DNA of 64,000 bases, taken from NCBI GenBank assembly GCA_002749535.1, contig MZZL01000408.1, forward strand, positions 604,693-668,692, in the 5' to 3' direction. The notes beneath the pieces were generated by a model. That model saw only the letters and a program-made list of their open reading frames with translations, did not search any database and was not told where the DNA came from. Source of the stretch: Apophysomyces variabilis. Taxonomy: Eukaryota > Mucoromycota > Mucoromycetes > Mucorales > Mucoraceae. This document shows positions 1 to 10,953 of this stretch, piece by piece. Position 1 is the first letter of the stretch, and every line of letters starts with the position of its first letter. Position numbers and translations under genes: made by a program.

Positions 1-1149
1 TCTTCTGTGAAAGAGCAAATCAGCTTGAGTAATGAGAACAACAATTTCGATGCAGTGCAGTGGATTCGCGGAAAATTGATTGGCAAGGGGTCCTTTGGAC
101 GGGTGTATTTGGCGTTTAATGTGGCGACCGGAGAAGTAATTGCCGTTAAACAAGTGGAAGTTCCGAAAACCAAGTCAGACAAACTGGATGTACATCAACA
201 TGACATGGTGAAAGCGTTATATCAAGAGATAGTTATGCTACGCGATCTTGATCACGAAAACATTGTACAATATTTGGGCTATGGCTCGGATGAAAGTGAG
301 GGGGTTATCAATATCTTCCTGGAGTATGTGTCTGGTGGAAGTATCTCTAGCCGATTAGCTCTCCACGGCGCTTTTGACGAATGTCTTGTGCAGTACTTCA
401 CGCGGCAGATACTGTCAGGCCTTGCTTATTTGCATTCGCGAAATATATTGCATCGAGTTAGTATGAACCTGTTCTGTGGAGATTCGGACTTCTTTAATGC
501 CTATTATAGGATATCAAAGCAGCCAATATTCTAGTGGAGGCTGATGGTATCTGTAAGATATCAGACTTTGGATTGTCCAAAAAGAATGACTACGACGAAG
601 TGTATGATCAGAATTCGCGAATGTCCCTACGAGGATCTATTTATTGGTACGTATATCAATGTTGTTCAGTTTAGTTATTGAAGTTTATACATCGTAGGAT
701 GGCACCTGAAGTCGTCAAAAACGAACCTTATAGTGCCAAAGTTGATATTTGGAGTCTTGGCTGTACAGTCATCGAAATGTTTACTGGACAGCGGCCATGG
801 CTGACATACACTCAGATTGCTGCAATCTACAATGTAAGCTTGCAATGGTTCTGAGCAAACTTTTCGGGAACCTATTGGTTGATATTTTTGTTTCTAGCTT
901 GGTCGACATAACTCGCCAGATATACCAAACGGGATATCCGATATTGCTAAGGATTTCTTGAGGCTATGTTTCGTCATGTAATTAGTTATTTCACATTACA
1001 TAACATTCGCATATTGATAGTTAACAATTAGCGATCCAAGCCAGAGACCTACAGCTACTGTATTATTGTCTCATCCATTCTGTCAGCTGGATCCTTCATT
1101 CGACTTCAAGGTACAGGCTCTAGAAGGAAATCTTTTGGAAATGGACTGA
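1..1149 (+). CDS. MAPKKK (Bck1/MEKK-like) kinase domain, 5' end outside window
   Basis: C-terminal catalytic domain of a serine/threonine MAP kinase kinase kinase; the reading frame is open from base 1, so the N-terminus lies upstream. Exons by splice consensus and frame: 1-456, 510-646, 698-833, 898-977, 1032-1149. Visible motifs are the glycine loop GKGSFGRVY, the VAIK-type lysine in IAVKQVE, HRD split by the first intron (HR / DIKAANIL), the DFG motif in ISDFGLS, and WMAPEVV followed by [10 protein letters not shown]. The C-terminal pattern (LLSHPFC near the end, then a short FDFK tail) resembles fungal Bck1, the cell-wall-integrity MAPKKK; Ste11-like is the alternative. The family role is to phosphorylate a MAPKK in a cytoplasmic cascade. 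The last codons after FDFK are read straight to TGA, and a further intron there is not excluded. Confidence 0.88.
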
Positions 1150-2652
1150 CGGGCTCTTTTAGGATTACGTGGATAAAGGAAAAGTCTAGTTGAAACATTC
1201 ATGTAATTAAGCACTAATTCCGATCGATTCGCGACCGAAGCGATAGATGATAGGAGGACAACCGACATCAAAAAAGTCAAATTTATATCATTGTTACAAA
1301 GCATAACGAGCACAATCACATTAACAAAGGGAAGAAAAGCTCAAAATCCAAGTCATATAAAAAAAAGCCACGAAAAGAAGTCATGTATTTCGTTATGATT
1401 TTATTTCGTTTCAACACTGTTTATTGAACGATTTTTTACGCTATTCTAAATAAATCTCGCTAAAGAATAAGATAATATGCGTCATTAGTAAATGATTTGT
1501 AGGGGATGTACATTTTACTTACATGAACTTGATCCTTCACTGGATACAAAATTTTGTTCGACTAGCATAAAAGAATATATTTTATAGTTAGTAAATGAGA
1601 AATATATGCTGTATGTCTTTTTTTCTTATCACCGAAGGGTTTTCCCGCGTGATCGTGGGGACAGGAGCCGCATCTATTACCGGTGGGCACGGTAGAAGAG
1701 AGTAAGAAGCGACGACAGTCTGCTTTTTCTGACTAGCGCATAGTGAGGACGTGGATGATGCAGAACTCGGCGAGGACTTGGAAGATGTAAGGATGAGTGA
1801 CAACAGCGTAGGCAAACAGAGGACTGATTCACTTACCGAAAGGGAGACATGGAGCTAGTCACTAAGCCAAGGTGGGTCTGTCAGAGGTCCTGTAGATTAA
1901 AAACGTAAACACGTAGCATGAGTCATCCTGTACATATGATCAACACGAAGTAATTACCCGGGATGTTTCTGGAGAACAGAGCCAAAGAGTGAAAAGACGT
2001 TTGTACCTTCGGTTTCATATAGTTTGATCAGTGAAACAAAAAATAACATTCCTTGATTTCCAATCAACGGATGTCTAAACAACGACAGCACCACAAAGAT
2101 AAGACAGCAATATTCCCAGAGTAAATGGAATCAGTCTAATGGAAGATCTGGAACAGAATGGAACATGTGTAGCGTATATGCTCTCTTCACTCGATTTGTA
2201 TATCTCTCGTGGGGCTATTCTATCCATTTCCGTCATTTATGGCACCAAAGTCCAGGTATATTCGTGTAACGCATACCCAGTGGGTAGTTCATGCGAAAGG
2301 ATGCAATAGTATTCTTATTGACCGAACCGATCTTATTCAACCAGTTTCTTACAAGATATACCCATGGACTTTGTTTACTTTCTAGTTTGCTGTTTGTCCA
2401 TTTCTTTCTATTGCAAACGACAATTGCCACCATGAGTAGCGCGGCAATATATATTTAAGAAACAATTGGTTCCGGAGATAGACCTGGTTTACATAGGGCG
2501 CGTGACCTTCTATTCGGACATGATCCTCGATTTCTGCATAGTAAACGGTGCACATCAGAAATAAACGTGTTCTTGTAAACGTGAATTACCAATAAGTGGT
2601 ACATATTCGAGTTTGAGTCATAGATATCGTTCCCTTATGGTATTTAAATAAT
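1150..2652. other. intergenic, no supported gene
   Basis: About 1.5 kb without a gene I can support. An AATAAA-type signal near 1449 may end the upstream kinase transcript. Short open frames on the minus strand (1588-1815, and 2233-2433, 66 codons) have no recognisable domain. The second has protein-like composition and could be an exon of an unrecognised gene, but I could not connect it to other exons. Confidence 0.4.
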
Positions 2653-2672
2653 GTGATAGCAACTATCTCAGA

Positions 2673-3763
2673 TTGGTACCTTCCTCTCTTAGTACAAAAG
2701 CTTTTCAGAATCTTAATCTTTGTTGTAATTTATCGGATGCTCTCAATTTCATGCGATTGGAAGTGTTTACGGAAACAGGAGCCTGTATTGAGAAGGGAGA
2801 TGAAACAGTTAGAATCCGTCATTTTTGCAGAACGATCAGCGGATTTGATTTGTCCTTGGCGTAGAGTAGTAAAAGTTGGAAACTACAAGAAGTACAATTT
2901 TTCTTACCTTAACTGCTGTCCAATCCATCTCTTCAGCACTTTTTCTTACAACAAGTACAATGTCTAAATCGCGCCAAAAGACAAGAAGGGTCCAAGTTAA
3001 TTTTAAGAACGTGCACATATCTCCCGTGTCCAAACATGCCAATGTTCCACAGAAAAGAGAAGCAAAGACTTTGTTGAGTCCAAAGAAGAATTGCTTAGCT
3101 GTCTTCACCAAGCATCTGACTCACGCTTAGTGGGATATTGCAAAAGACAAATCCGATGATGGGAATAATCAATCTTCGGACAAAAAACTAGCAAGTTTTA
3201 AACAAACGCTAAAAAACACAAAGACACTATCCAAAGGTATACTGGAGACAGTCCATGAACTGGACAACTACGGGCCTCTCATGGCTCCAAAAAAGTACGC
3301 GGCTCTATGAAGTTGATGAAGCTGCCGAATGAAGGATTGTTTGCAGAGTACTACTTTGATAAAACAGTAGTAGAAAGCAAGGAGCAGTTGGATGCCAATG
3401 CTAATGGCTCAGCAGTAGAGAAAATGGTTACGGAGAACACAGACAGCTATGAAGAATCATAATTGCGAAATATGCAGTGTTGCAATTTCCACAATTCTTT
3501 AGAAAGACTTGCCTACAAAACACCAAGAAACATTCACCGCTGAAACCTCTGCCGCTGCCATGGCTTGCACCGGCCATTCAGCGGAATTCTCAGCCATTGG
3601 TCGTGCAATCATACTGAAATTTGCCGCTCGCGGGTTCCATAACGTAAACAGTAACTTATATGCTATCCCCCAATGCCTATTACCTGATGATATAAAGAAG
3701 CTTTTTAGGCAAGAGCACATTCAGTTTCTTGACGTAAAATACTTCATTGCTGCGTATAAGTAA
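2673..3763 (+). pseudogene. decayed ORF cluster, possible retroelement or gene remnant
   Basis: A string of short plus-strand reading frames of coding-like composition interrupted by stops and frame changes. They are 2673-2864; a Lys/Arg-rich frame starting MSKSRQKTRRVQ near 2961 that meets TAG at 3128-3130 but continues open afterwards to about 3307; a shifted 53-residue acidic segment ending at a TAA near 3462; and 3509-3763. The basic N-terminal segment followed by Ser/Lys-rich sequence is reminiscent of Gag/ORF1-like proteins, but I see no zinc knuckle or reverse transcriptase. An intact intron-containing gene is unlikely because no GT-AG pair clearly bypasses the stop at 3128. The assignment is tentative. 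Confidence 0.35.
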
Positions 3764-4210
3764 ACAGCAATCATCATTCGCTATGGCAGAGCTTCATATC
3801 TCTGTTTCAGACAATTGTTGAAAAAAAAAAAAGATTTGCAGTAATTTCAATTTCTTTATATTTCTGGCCGCCATTGAATGTCACGGTAATTTCGCAACTT
3901 TATCTTCCATCACTTGTTTTTCTTTTTTGGAGACTTGCATCGCATAAATTCCGAATGGAAACTGTTACTGGCAAATAGAGGGCAATATGCGAACTATCGG
4001 TACTTTCTCGGTTTCCGAAACTCGTTTTAAAAAGCGGGTGATGTTTACCAAAAGCGGTAAAGGTGCTGATAGACTTCCGTTAACTGTTGCATGCCCCAGG
4101 AAAGGCAAGCGGATATGTGATATGCTACGCAATTGGTTTGCTTAAGCGGTTTCAGTTTAATGATAAAGATACATGACGTTTATATATGGAACTAATGGAT
4201 GGTTTGCTAC
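3764..4210. other. intergenic, no gene seen
   Basis: AT-rich stretch with homopolymer runs (poly-A near 3822-3833). It would contain the 3' untranslated region of the minus-strand NlpC/P60 gene. No coding frame, RNA gene or repeat was recognised. Confidence 0.5.
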
Positions 4211-5171
4211 TTAAAAGCGAACAACGTAGGGTGCATGGCCACCACGAAGAGGGTGGGTACCGACGGGAACGGAGTGGTCCTTGGCCTCAACCATCTTTCC
4301 GTTACCGGCAAAGATAGCAACGTGCTCATTGCATTTCTGACTATCCGAACCCCAGAAGATCAAATCGCCAGGTTGAGCTTGGGCAAAGGGAACCTTCTTT
4401 CCACGTCTGTCGTTGTATTGAGAGCAAGTGTAGTGGTCCAAAGAAATCTTGGTAGCTTGGTAAACAGCGTACTTAGTAAGACCACTGCAATCAAAGCCCT
4501 TCTTGTGGCTGTCGTTATAGCCGGAAGGAGAGCAGCAGATACCGTTGGTAGGACCGCTGTTTCCTCCTCCACCCCAGGAGTACTAAATTAAACAAAGAAA
4601 GGAATGGTGTTAGTTAGAAATCTTGCTAGACATGAATGTGAGAGAGAGTGTTATGTCAACTTACGGGCCAGCCAGCCTGGGATTGAGCAGCTTTGACGAT
4701 AGCCTGACCGGTCTTTCCTCCACCAGTGCTGCCACCGCCGCTGCCTCCACCGCCGCCGCTACCCTTGCATTTCTAAAATATTGGATGAGAACCTTTTCTC
4801 GTTCTGGAAGTCGACTTTGTTAAGTTACCGGAATGTTAGGGTTGAAGCCGGAATAACCAGTCTTGATGTAAGCATCAGGAAGGTAGTATTTACCATCAAA
4901 GTCCCAGATGTTGCTACCATAGATAGAATCACCGGTGGTCTGACATTGCACTGTCGAGGTATGTTAATAACGTGAAGAATAGATCAAGAGCAAGTTTTGT
5001 ACCGTTTACACAGTCACCCGATTTGTGGACATTGGAGGTTCTGGAGGCACCAGTAGATGGAGAAGAGCGACCATCAAGATCAGCCTTGGCTGGGAAGCAA
5101 GCAGCTTCAGTGCTTCCCATAAGACCAGCTGCAAAGAGAGCAGAAACCAAAAGGGTGTTGAAAGACTTCAT
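4211..5171 (-). CDS. secreted NlpC/P60 (C40) cysteine peptidase
   Basis: Predicted 256-aa secreted protein from four exons on the minus strand: 5171-5003, 4950-4829, 4772-4665, 4582-4211. All junctions are GT-AG and frame-consistent. The first 23 or so residues form a signal peptide (MKSFNTLLVSALFAAGLMGS..). Next come an N-terminal Cys-containing module (residues about 25-95), a Gly/Ser-rich linker (about 99-115), and the peptidase domain from about residue 118. The catalytic cysteine is C165 in FDCSGL, the histidine is H220 in NEHVAIFAG, and QPGDLIFW is the usual conserved strand. Family members cleave D-Glu-dibasic or related bonds in bacterial peptidoglycan, so a role against bacteria or in scavenging is plausible but inferred. 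The family is mainly bacterial and occurs sporadically in fungi, so an ancient horizontal origin is possible. The introns show it is now a resident eukaryotic gene. Confidence 0.87.
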
Positions 5172-8100
5172 CGTGTTGTTTGATTATGGAGACAAGACTG
5201 ATGACCAAATCGATCGCTTATTTATACCTTTTCTTTCCCCAGCTTTCTGTATTGCTCAGTTTTTCTGATCTCGGCTAATTTGTGGGTCAAAGAGCCGTGA
5301 ATAGTTACACATGGTTATATTTTCTTCTCATTCGCTGAGCAGACGTTAAAGAAAATTTTTGGTTGTGCTGCGTGTTTCCGTTCTGAAAAAGGAAGAAAGC
5401 ACTGGCCTTTTTTCTAGCTAGGCTATCGTTTCGTGCCCATATCTGCTACATAAAACCTAAATGTCATTGTCGGTGAGCTCTAGATTCTTTAGCAGATAGG
5501 CTACGGATTGTTAAGATTAGTTACCTGTTTTTCCCAGCTAGGTATTGAGTGAAGATTGATGATCATTTAGCACGTCCTAGGACGTTAACGGCACGACTTC
5601 TGTCTCATTGGCTGCACGTCAAAAAATTGCCTCTGTGCTACGATCACCGTCGAAGGCGCATTTTCCCTGTTTTGGAAGTCATTTCCCAACGGATATTTCA
5701 ACTTCTGCTTCGCGTTAGGAACGGTGTAACTCTGATTTGTTCTCGGTTTTACTTGCTATGGATGTGGCTGTGCGTTCTGGGACCGTATTAAAAATATGTT
5801 CAATATGATGTTCATGACGCAAAATCACAACTTATTATCAGTCAAAGTAGATAAATGCTACTTTAACGCGTCTCACCACATGATTTCCATATTGTCTCGC
5901 CAACCTTAACTTTTTCTACATAGACCGAGAGATACAAACCGTAGAGTTAGGAAATAGAAAGGCACAACCCAAACAAATGGGAATGGGAAGATCGTCGGAA
6001 CCAATCTAGGACATACAAAGTATTGTTATGACTAGAGAAATTTTCTAATAATAATAAAAGGCGAAGATCAGCTTCTTACCCGTCACTAGCCAATCACAGA
6101 AGATGTAATGCATAACAACCATTTCATACTCAGCTATCGCCTTATTATTCTTTATTACTTTGCACCACGTTCGTGACGGGATAGGCCCAAAAAAGGACAA
6201 TTGCTTTCCATCCCGCAACAAGCCCCGGTTTTGGGCTAACACATCTTCGGTGAATTTTTTCTTTATTTACGAAGACGATGTATAACTATTTTTCCTCGAT
6301 CTGGAATACACGTGCTAGTCGTGCCGCCTGCAATGCTTCGTCTCTGTTTCCTATTGGATTCCATAGATTCCCTATCGGACGGACAAGCATATCATACTTC
6401 AGTTCCACATTACGGCCGATGCGCCGCTGCAGTCAAATGTAGGGCTGTACCTGTAGACTTGGGAATTTAATTTTGCGTTTCGCGCGCTAACCAACCGTGT
6501 GTTCCACAAGGCAAATTCTTCAGAGTACTGACCTTCCTTCTTGATATTATAGCTTAACGTCAAGAAAAGATAATCTCTCTGTCTCATTCCAACATATCAA
6601 GGAAGCTCTATTCGCAAGGGACATCATAAAATTGCTGGAGCAGGCTTACTCATCTCCGTCCGGTAAGTTACCCACAGTTAAGGATTTAAAGCTTATTCGT
6701 ATAGGTTTACAGTCGCTATATCGTGAATCCATGAAACATGACTATGCTAAAACTAGCATTGTTATATCGCCAAAAACATAGCTTTGCAAACAGAATAAAA
6801 CACTACGGGATATCAATAAAACTCTTTCTTTCTCTCTCTGCTAGATCAATGGTTAATCCATCTCAATCGATCTTTACCAGCTTAAGGTATTTCCAGCACA
6901 TTTTAGCGTGAGATTCTCCTTGACGTTAGAGAAATATCTAGCCGAAGTTTACACCTAAGGCTTTCTAGAATTTGTTCGCGTTTTACCCTATCCAATGTTC
7001 TGCACACCACATAACTGGCACTTTAAGAAGTCTAAAGTTTTCGGAGAAGAAAAGAATCTAGGAATATTTTAAACAAGTCTCGAAAAACTAAATTCAATCT
7101 TAGCTTCGGGATCAGATTTGTCTCGGACTTTATCTCATAGTGTTTGAACTTAAGTTTGCTTAATCTTAATAAAGGTTAAGTAAGAGTTGCAAGGGGATCT
7201 TTAGCGCGGGAGACATCCTGCAGTGTTTGTTTGAAAGCTTGTATGTAAAGCAGTCTGTTACATTTGCTCACATGTGCTGAATTTTTTTCATTTGGATCAA
7301 GTATTCACAAATAATTCATGCGTGATTGACCTGGGAACGGTGCATACGCCAATCTGAGTTTAACATCATCCATACAACAGCAGATTCAATGTCTTTTTTC
7401 GTAGCCAACCATATCCTGGGACTATGAACGGGTCCTTTTCTTCGGACATATATCAGTTAATGATCGAATTCGGTACCTTTCTTTAAATGGACCGCTTGTT
7501 GTTTGTTAAGATTAGTTTGTGTTAGCTTGTCCCAACATTAATAAGCTAAGAATCATAGACACAGCCACAGCTTACGACGATCATTTGGCAATTGTACCTA
7601 TGCTTCTTACTGTTTGGGATTAGATCAAGTAACAAATAGTCTCTCGTAAATCTGTCTGAAAAAACTTCATTGCTGATAACGGAAGGCAGCAGTAAACGTA
7701 AAATTAATCCTCTCTAAGCTCATACCCCTTTACTGCTGTTTGTTCGTCTTTTGTCAACGGCGTGTGCGCTACAACTTTGTCATATAATTTAAGTTTCGTA
7801 ATTCGCAAGACAGTTCATTCTAATAGCGTTGCCCGTTTTTGGCATACAGCATTCCCAGCATGTGAAGTAGGAATATAAAACATGTCGTACAATCCAAGAC
7901 CCAGGAGCTGGTCAACAAATTACGTCGATACCAGCCTAAGATTAATAATCTTTGGTGAAGGTTTCAATACCAGCTCACACAATCCCTGCCCCTAAAATTT
8001 GTAATAAAGAAAAAAAAAGTCATTGCTGGGATAGCTATTGAGTAAGAAGATCCAATGAGCTTGATGTGAAAATTGGCTATTTTAGACGTGTTTTACTTTT

Positions 8101-8725
8101 TAAAAGGAAAGAATGGACTTTTATGCTGGCAATGATGTTGATACATCATCATCTGTAAATTTTCCTCTTCTGTCCCAGCTCTTACTCGTGCTTTGTTGTC
8201 ACTATCACATTTGGCCTCCAACATTGTTCTTCCATAAGTAAACTTTTACAATGCAACGTATCTTTTTTAAAAGCAGAAACGACTCTGGCTCGCAGTGAGA
8301 AATATCAAATGCACCCACATTGCTACATCAGTCGTGACAAGAACTCTTATTTTCTTGCCGTTAAATCAACTTGTCATACGGCAAATGCACGGTTTTGTTA
8401 GCATTTTACTCTATCCTGTTCACAAATATAAGTCTGATTGATATAGACGACAAAAGCAAATGAAAAGTTACAAGAAGATAAACTGGGCACCCTGTTGTAA
8501 CTGAAAATTCCGAATATAAAACCAAGATACGAAGGGAATTAGCGAGTAGAAAAGACGAGCTATATAAAAAGAGAAAATGAAGAAGAGACGAAAAATAGTG
8601 AGAGATAGCCCTATCTTAAGGGTAGCAAGGATGTGGGAAAATGGGGTCCTCGTTAATGAGGTTTTGGGGTAGGTTAAAATGATATGTGTCAAGACTTGAA
8701 CGGATGTGGCTACCATGTTAGTTGA
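5172..8725. other. long gene-poor region with one orphan terminal-exon-like frame
   Basis: About 3.5 kb with no gene I can identify on either strand. The only stretch with convincing coding character is a plus-strand frame of about 75 codons from about 6552 to the TAG near 6781 (contains RDIIKLLEQAYSSPSG and LIRIGLQSLYRESMKHDY). It begins just after a possible splice acceptor (attatag) and may be a last exon or a remnant of a transposon-encoded protein. Other open frames are short and compositionally random. No tRNA or terminal repeats were seen. Confidence 0.4.
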
Positions 8726-8881
8726 TTGAGTTTTAATACTACCTGTGCTATGCCACGATATAAAGTGTACAAGCTGTCAAAGACAGGCACCATGGTCGAT
8801 GACTATGAAGAGGAAACCTTTCGATTTGAGGATGCAAAGTTTATTTCATGGGCTATATTATCGATGTGCAAGTTTAAGCGA

Positions 8882-9087
8882 CACTATGGGAAATGTGGGT
8901 TCCTTCTGGTCTCTATCAGTTCCTATTGAGCTATTTCCGGTTCCTGATGTACTATTTTCTATAGAGTATGAAATAGTCCATTGGGAACCAACGTTACATT
9001 CTGCAGCGGACTCTGAAACTTTGGTTCCTGAAGTACTATTTCTTTACTTAATGAAAAATAGTATATCAGGAACCACTTCCCGTAGTG
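8882..9087. mobile_element. 206-bp CACTA-type MITE
   Basis: Non-coding element with imperfect terminal inverted repeats. The left end at 8882-8903 begins CACTATGGGAAATG and leads into GGTTCC. The right end at 9069-9087, read on the minus strand, begins CACTACGGGAAGTGGTTCC. It is flanked by a perfect 3-bp duplication cga (8879-8881 and 9088-9090), the target-site length known for CACTA/EnSpm transposons. Internally a motif GGTTCCTGATGTACTATTT occurs at 8939-8958, again with changes at 9023-9041, and inverted at 9055-9074, so the element has nested palindromic structure. It carries no transposase and would need one in trans. The flanking sequence reads as a short open frame (from ATG near 8750) that the insertion interrupts. 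Confidence 0.8.
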
Positions 9088-9090
9088 CGA

Positions 9091-10953
9091 GGGGAATCAT
9101 GAAGCAGCAGCGCAAAAGTTAGTGTGGGAAACGGTTATAGTATAGACATGCGAACTGTGGTGTAATGGGAGGTTGACCAAGTTATGGACAACTGTAGTGA
9201 AACTGTTTGCAAAACAGGCGCCGCACAATGACCGGAGCAAGTGTTTATCTATTTTCTGAGCTTTCATTAAGCCAAGTCTTTCAATATTTTCACTAGACGT
9301 CCGAGACGCTGACTTTGGATATACCTTAAATTTAAAGTATAAAAATTTGAAAGATAATCGTTAAAAGAGTGCAAAATCAATGAAGCTATAAAGTGTTCAC
9401 AACTATGCTCTGAGTTTCTTCCTTTATGCACGTGTACAAACCGCTCTGGCAATGGTAGCTATAAAGCTATCGACTTCCTTGCTATGAAGCTTTTTTGTTT
9501 CCAAGAATAGTCATTAACCAGAGCGTCTTATTCCAGTGCTCCAGTGCTCCAGCACTTCGATTTGTGCTTTTTTTCTCTTTATGTACTGTTTTGCGATCGT
9601 CATAAATCGTTTCAATGCTCATGTCAACAAAAATTGAAGAAAACTAGAATAAATCTTACGTATTACTGTTAATGGCGATATCGGATGCCTTTTCAATGTC
9701 TTACCAATAACCTACCGTTACAGTGGATACTCTTAGGATTGATCGGAACTCGCATTGAGTATTTCCTATTGTTTGAGTAGGGAAAGGCGGAAAGCTTTAT
9801 TGTCTTTGATGCTACTAAACTTGCCTGAGGAAAGAGCGCCGTTGACCAATTTTGCCTTCTGCATAACATACGATAGTCGAGGGCACTACTACCAGTTTCT
9901 ACTCCTTCTTCTGTACTTTCTAATCCTCTGACCTACTGAACGATTCTTTTCGGATACTAAGAGTACTACAAAGTGTACCTATTAGAATGTTTCTATCAAC
10001 TGACTGCTTGATTGTCTCTCTCATTAGTGTGGAAAAGGACAGAAACGTGCAGAGTATGTCTTCAGTACGTTGTTTCATGATCGATGTAATGTCTTATACA
10101 CTGCAACCGAAAAACCGAGAAAATCAAGCAACACTGTGAGACCTCTATGATTAGACCATTAGTTGCCAAGGTTGGCTATAATAGTAGCAAGGGAGTGAGC
10201 TCGGTTATAATAGTCGGTGTGTGCCCCCAACTATTAGCAGGGTTCATGATGAATTCTATTTAAAGTTCTGTTGCTTAAAACGCTGTTGCACTGACGACAA
10301 GTGTTATCAAATATGTACAGCAGTAGAGGTTTCTCTTGCTTTTACACAAAATTTACAAGGAAATGTTTTCGTTTCCCTCGTTTCCAATGCCTGCGACGTC
10401 AATTTCGGTAACTAGCGTAGACACGTCCACAAGCGATCTGTGCATCTTCAAGAAACTTTGTGTAGCGGCAAAATCTAACTCAAGATGTTAAAGCTTACCC
10501 TTTGATGGTCCGTGATGCCGAACAACTTGCGTGATGCAAAAAGTTTCATTACAGCTTCTGTTATTTAAAGTAACAAACAAGTGATGCTTAAGGAATTGAT
10601 TGACCTCTTCAAAACGATCTACTGACTACCAGTAGTGGTTCGAAAGGGGTAGTATGCCGGTGCTTAAACCTTATTTTCTTAAGAATTTTGTTCTATCGTA
10701 GACACATAGTTGTTTACTGTTAAATACATTAGCAGCAATGTTGCAAGGTTACAAGATTACGTGGAAGACTCGTTCAAGACTAAATGCAAGTTTGAATTTA
10801 CTCTCAATATTGTTGGTTGCATTTTTCTACAGGAAGACAATTTCAGCAAAGTGATAAGGTTGCACGAATTGAGCGCTGTATCACATGCCTTAAGAAAAGT
10901 CCAAGAAAAATCTTGCATGGAACACCTCTTCCCTCTTCTTTTACGTGGCACCT
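9091..10953. other. intergenic region upstream of the Hsp110-fusion genes
   Basis: About 1.9 kb, AT-rich, without a supported gene. There is a short imperfect tandem of ccagtgct near 9533-9552. Open frames at 10221-10415 and 10710-11021 show no domain, and the latter overlaps the first exon of the downstream gene in another frame. It presumably contains the promoter of the fusion gene starting at 10954, but no motif could be assigned. Confidence 0.4.
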
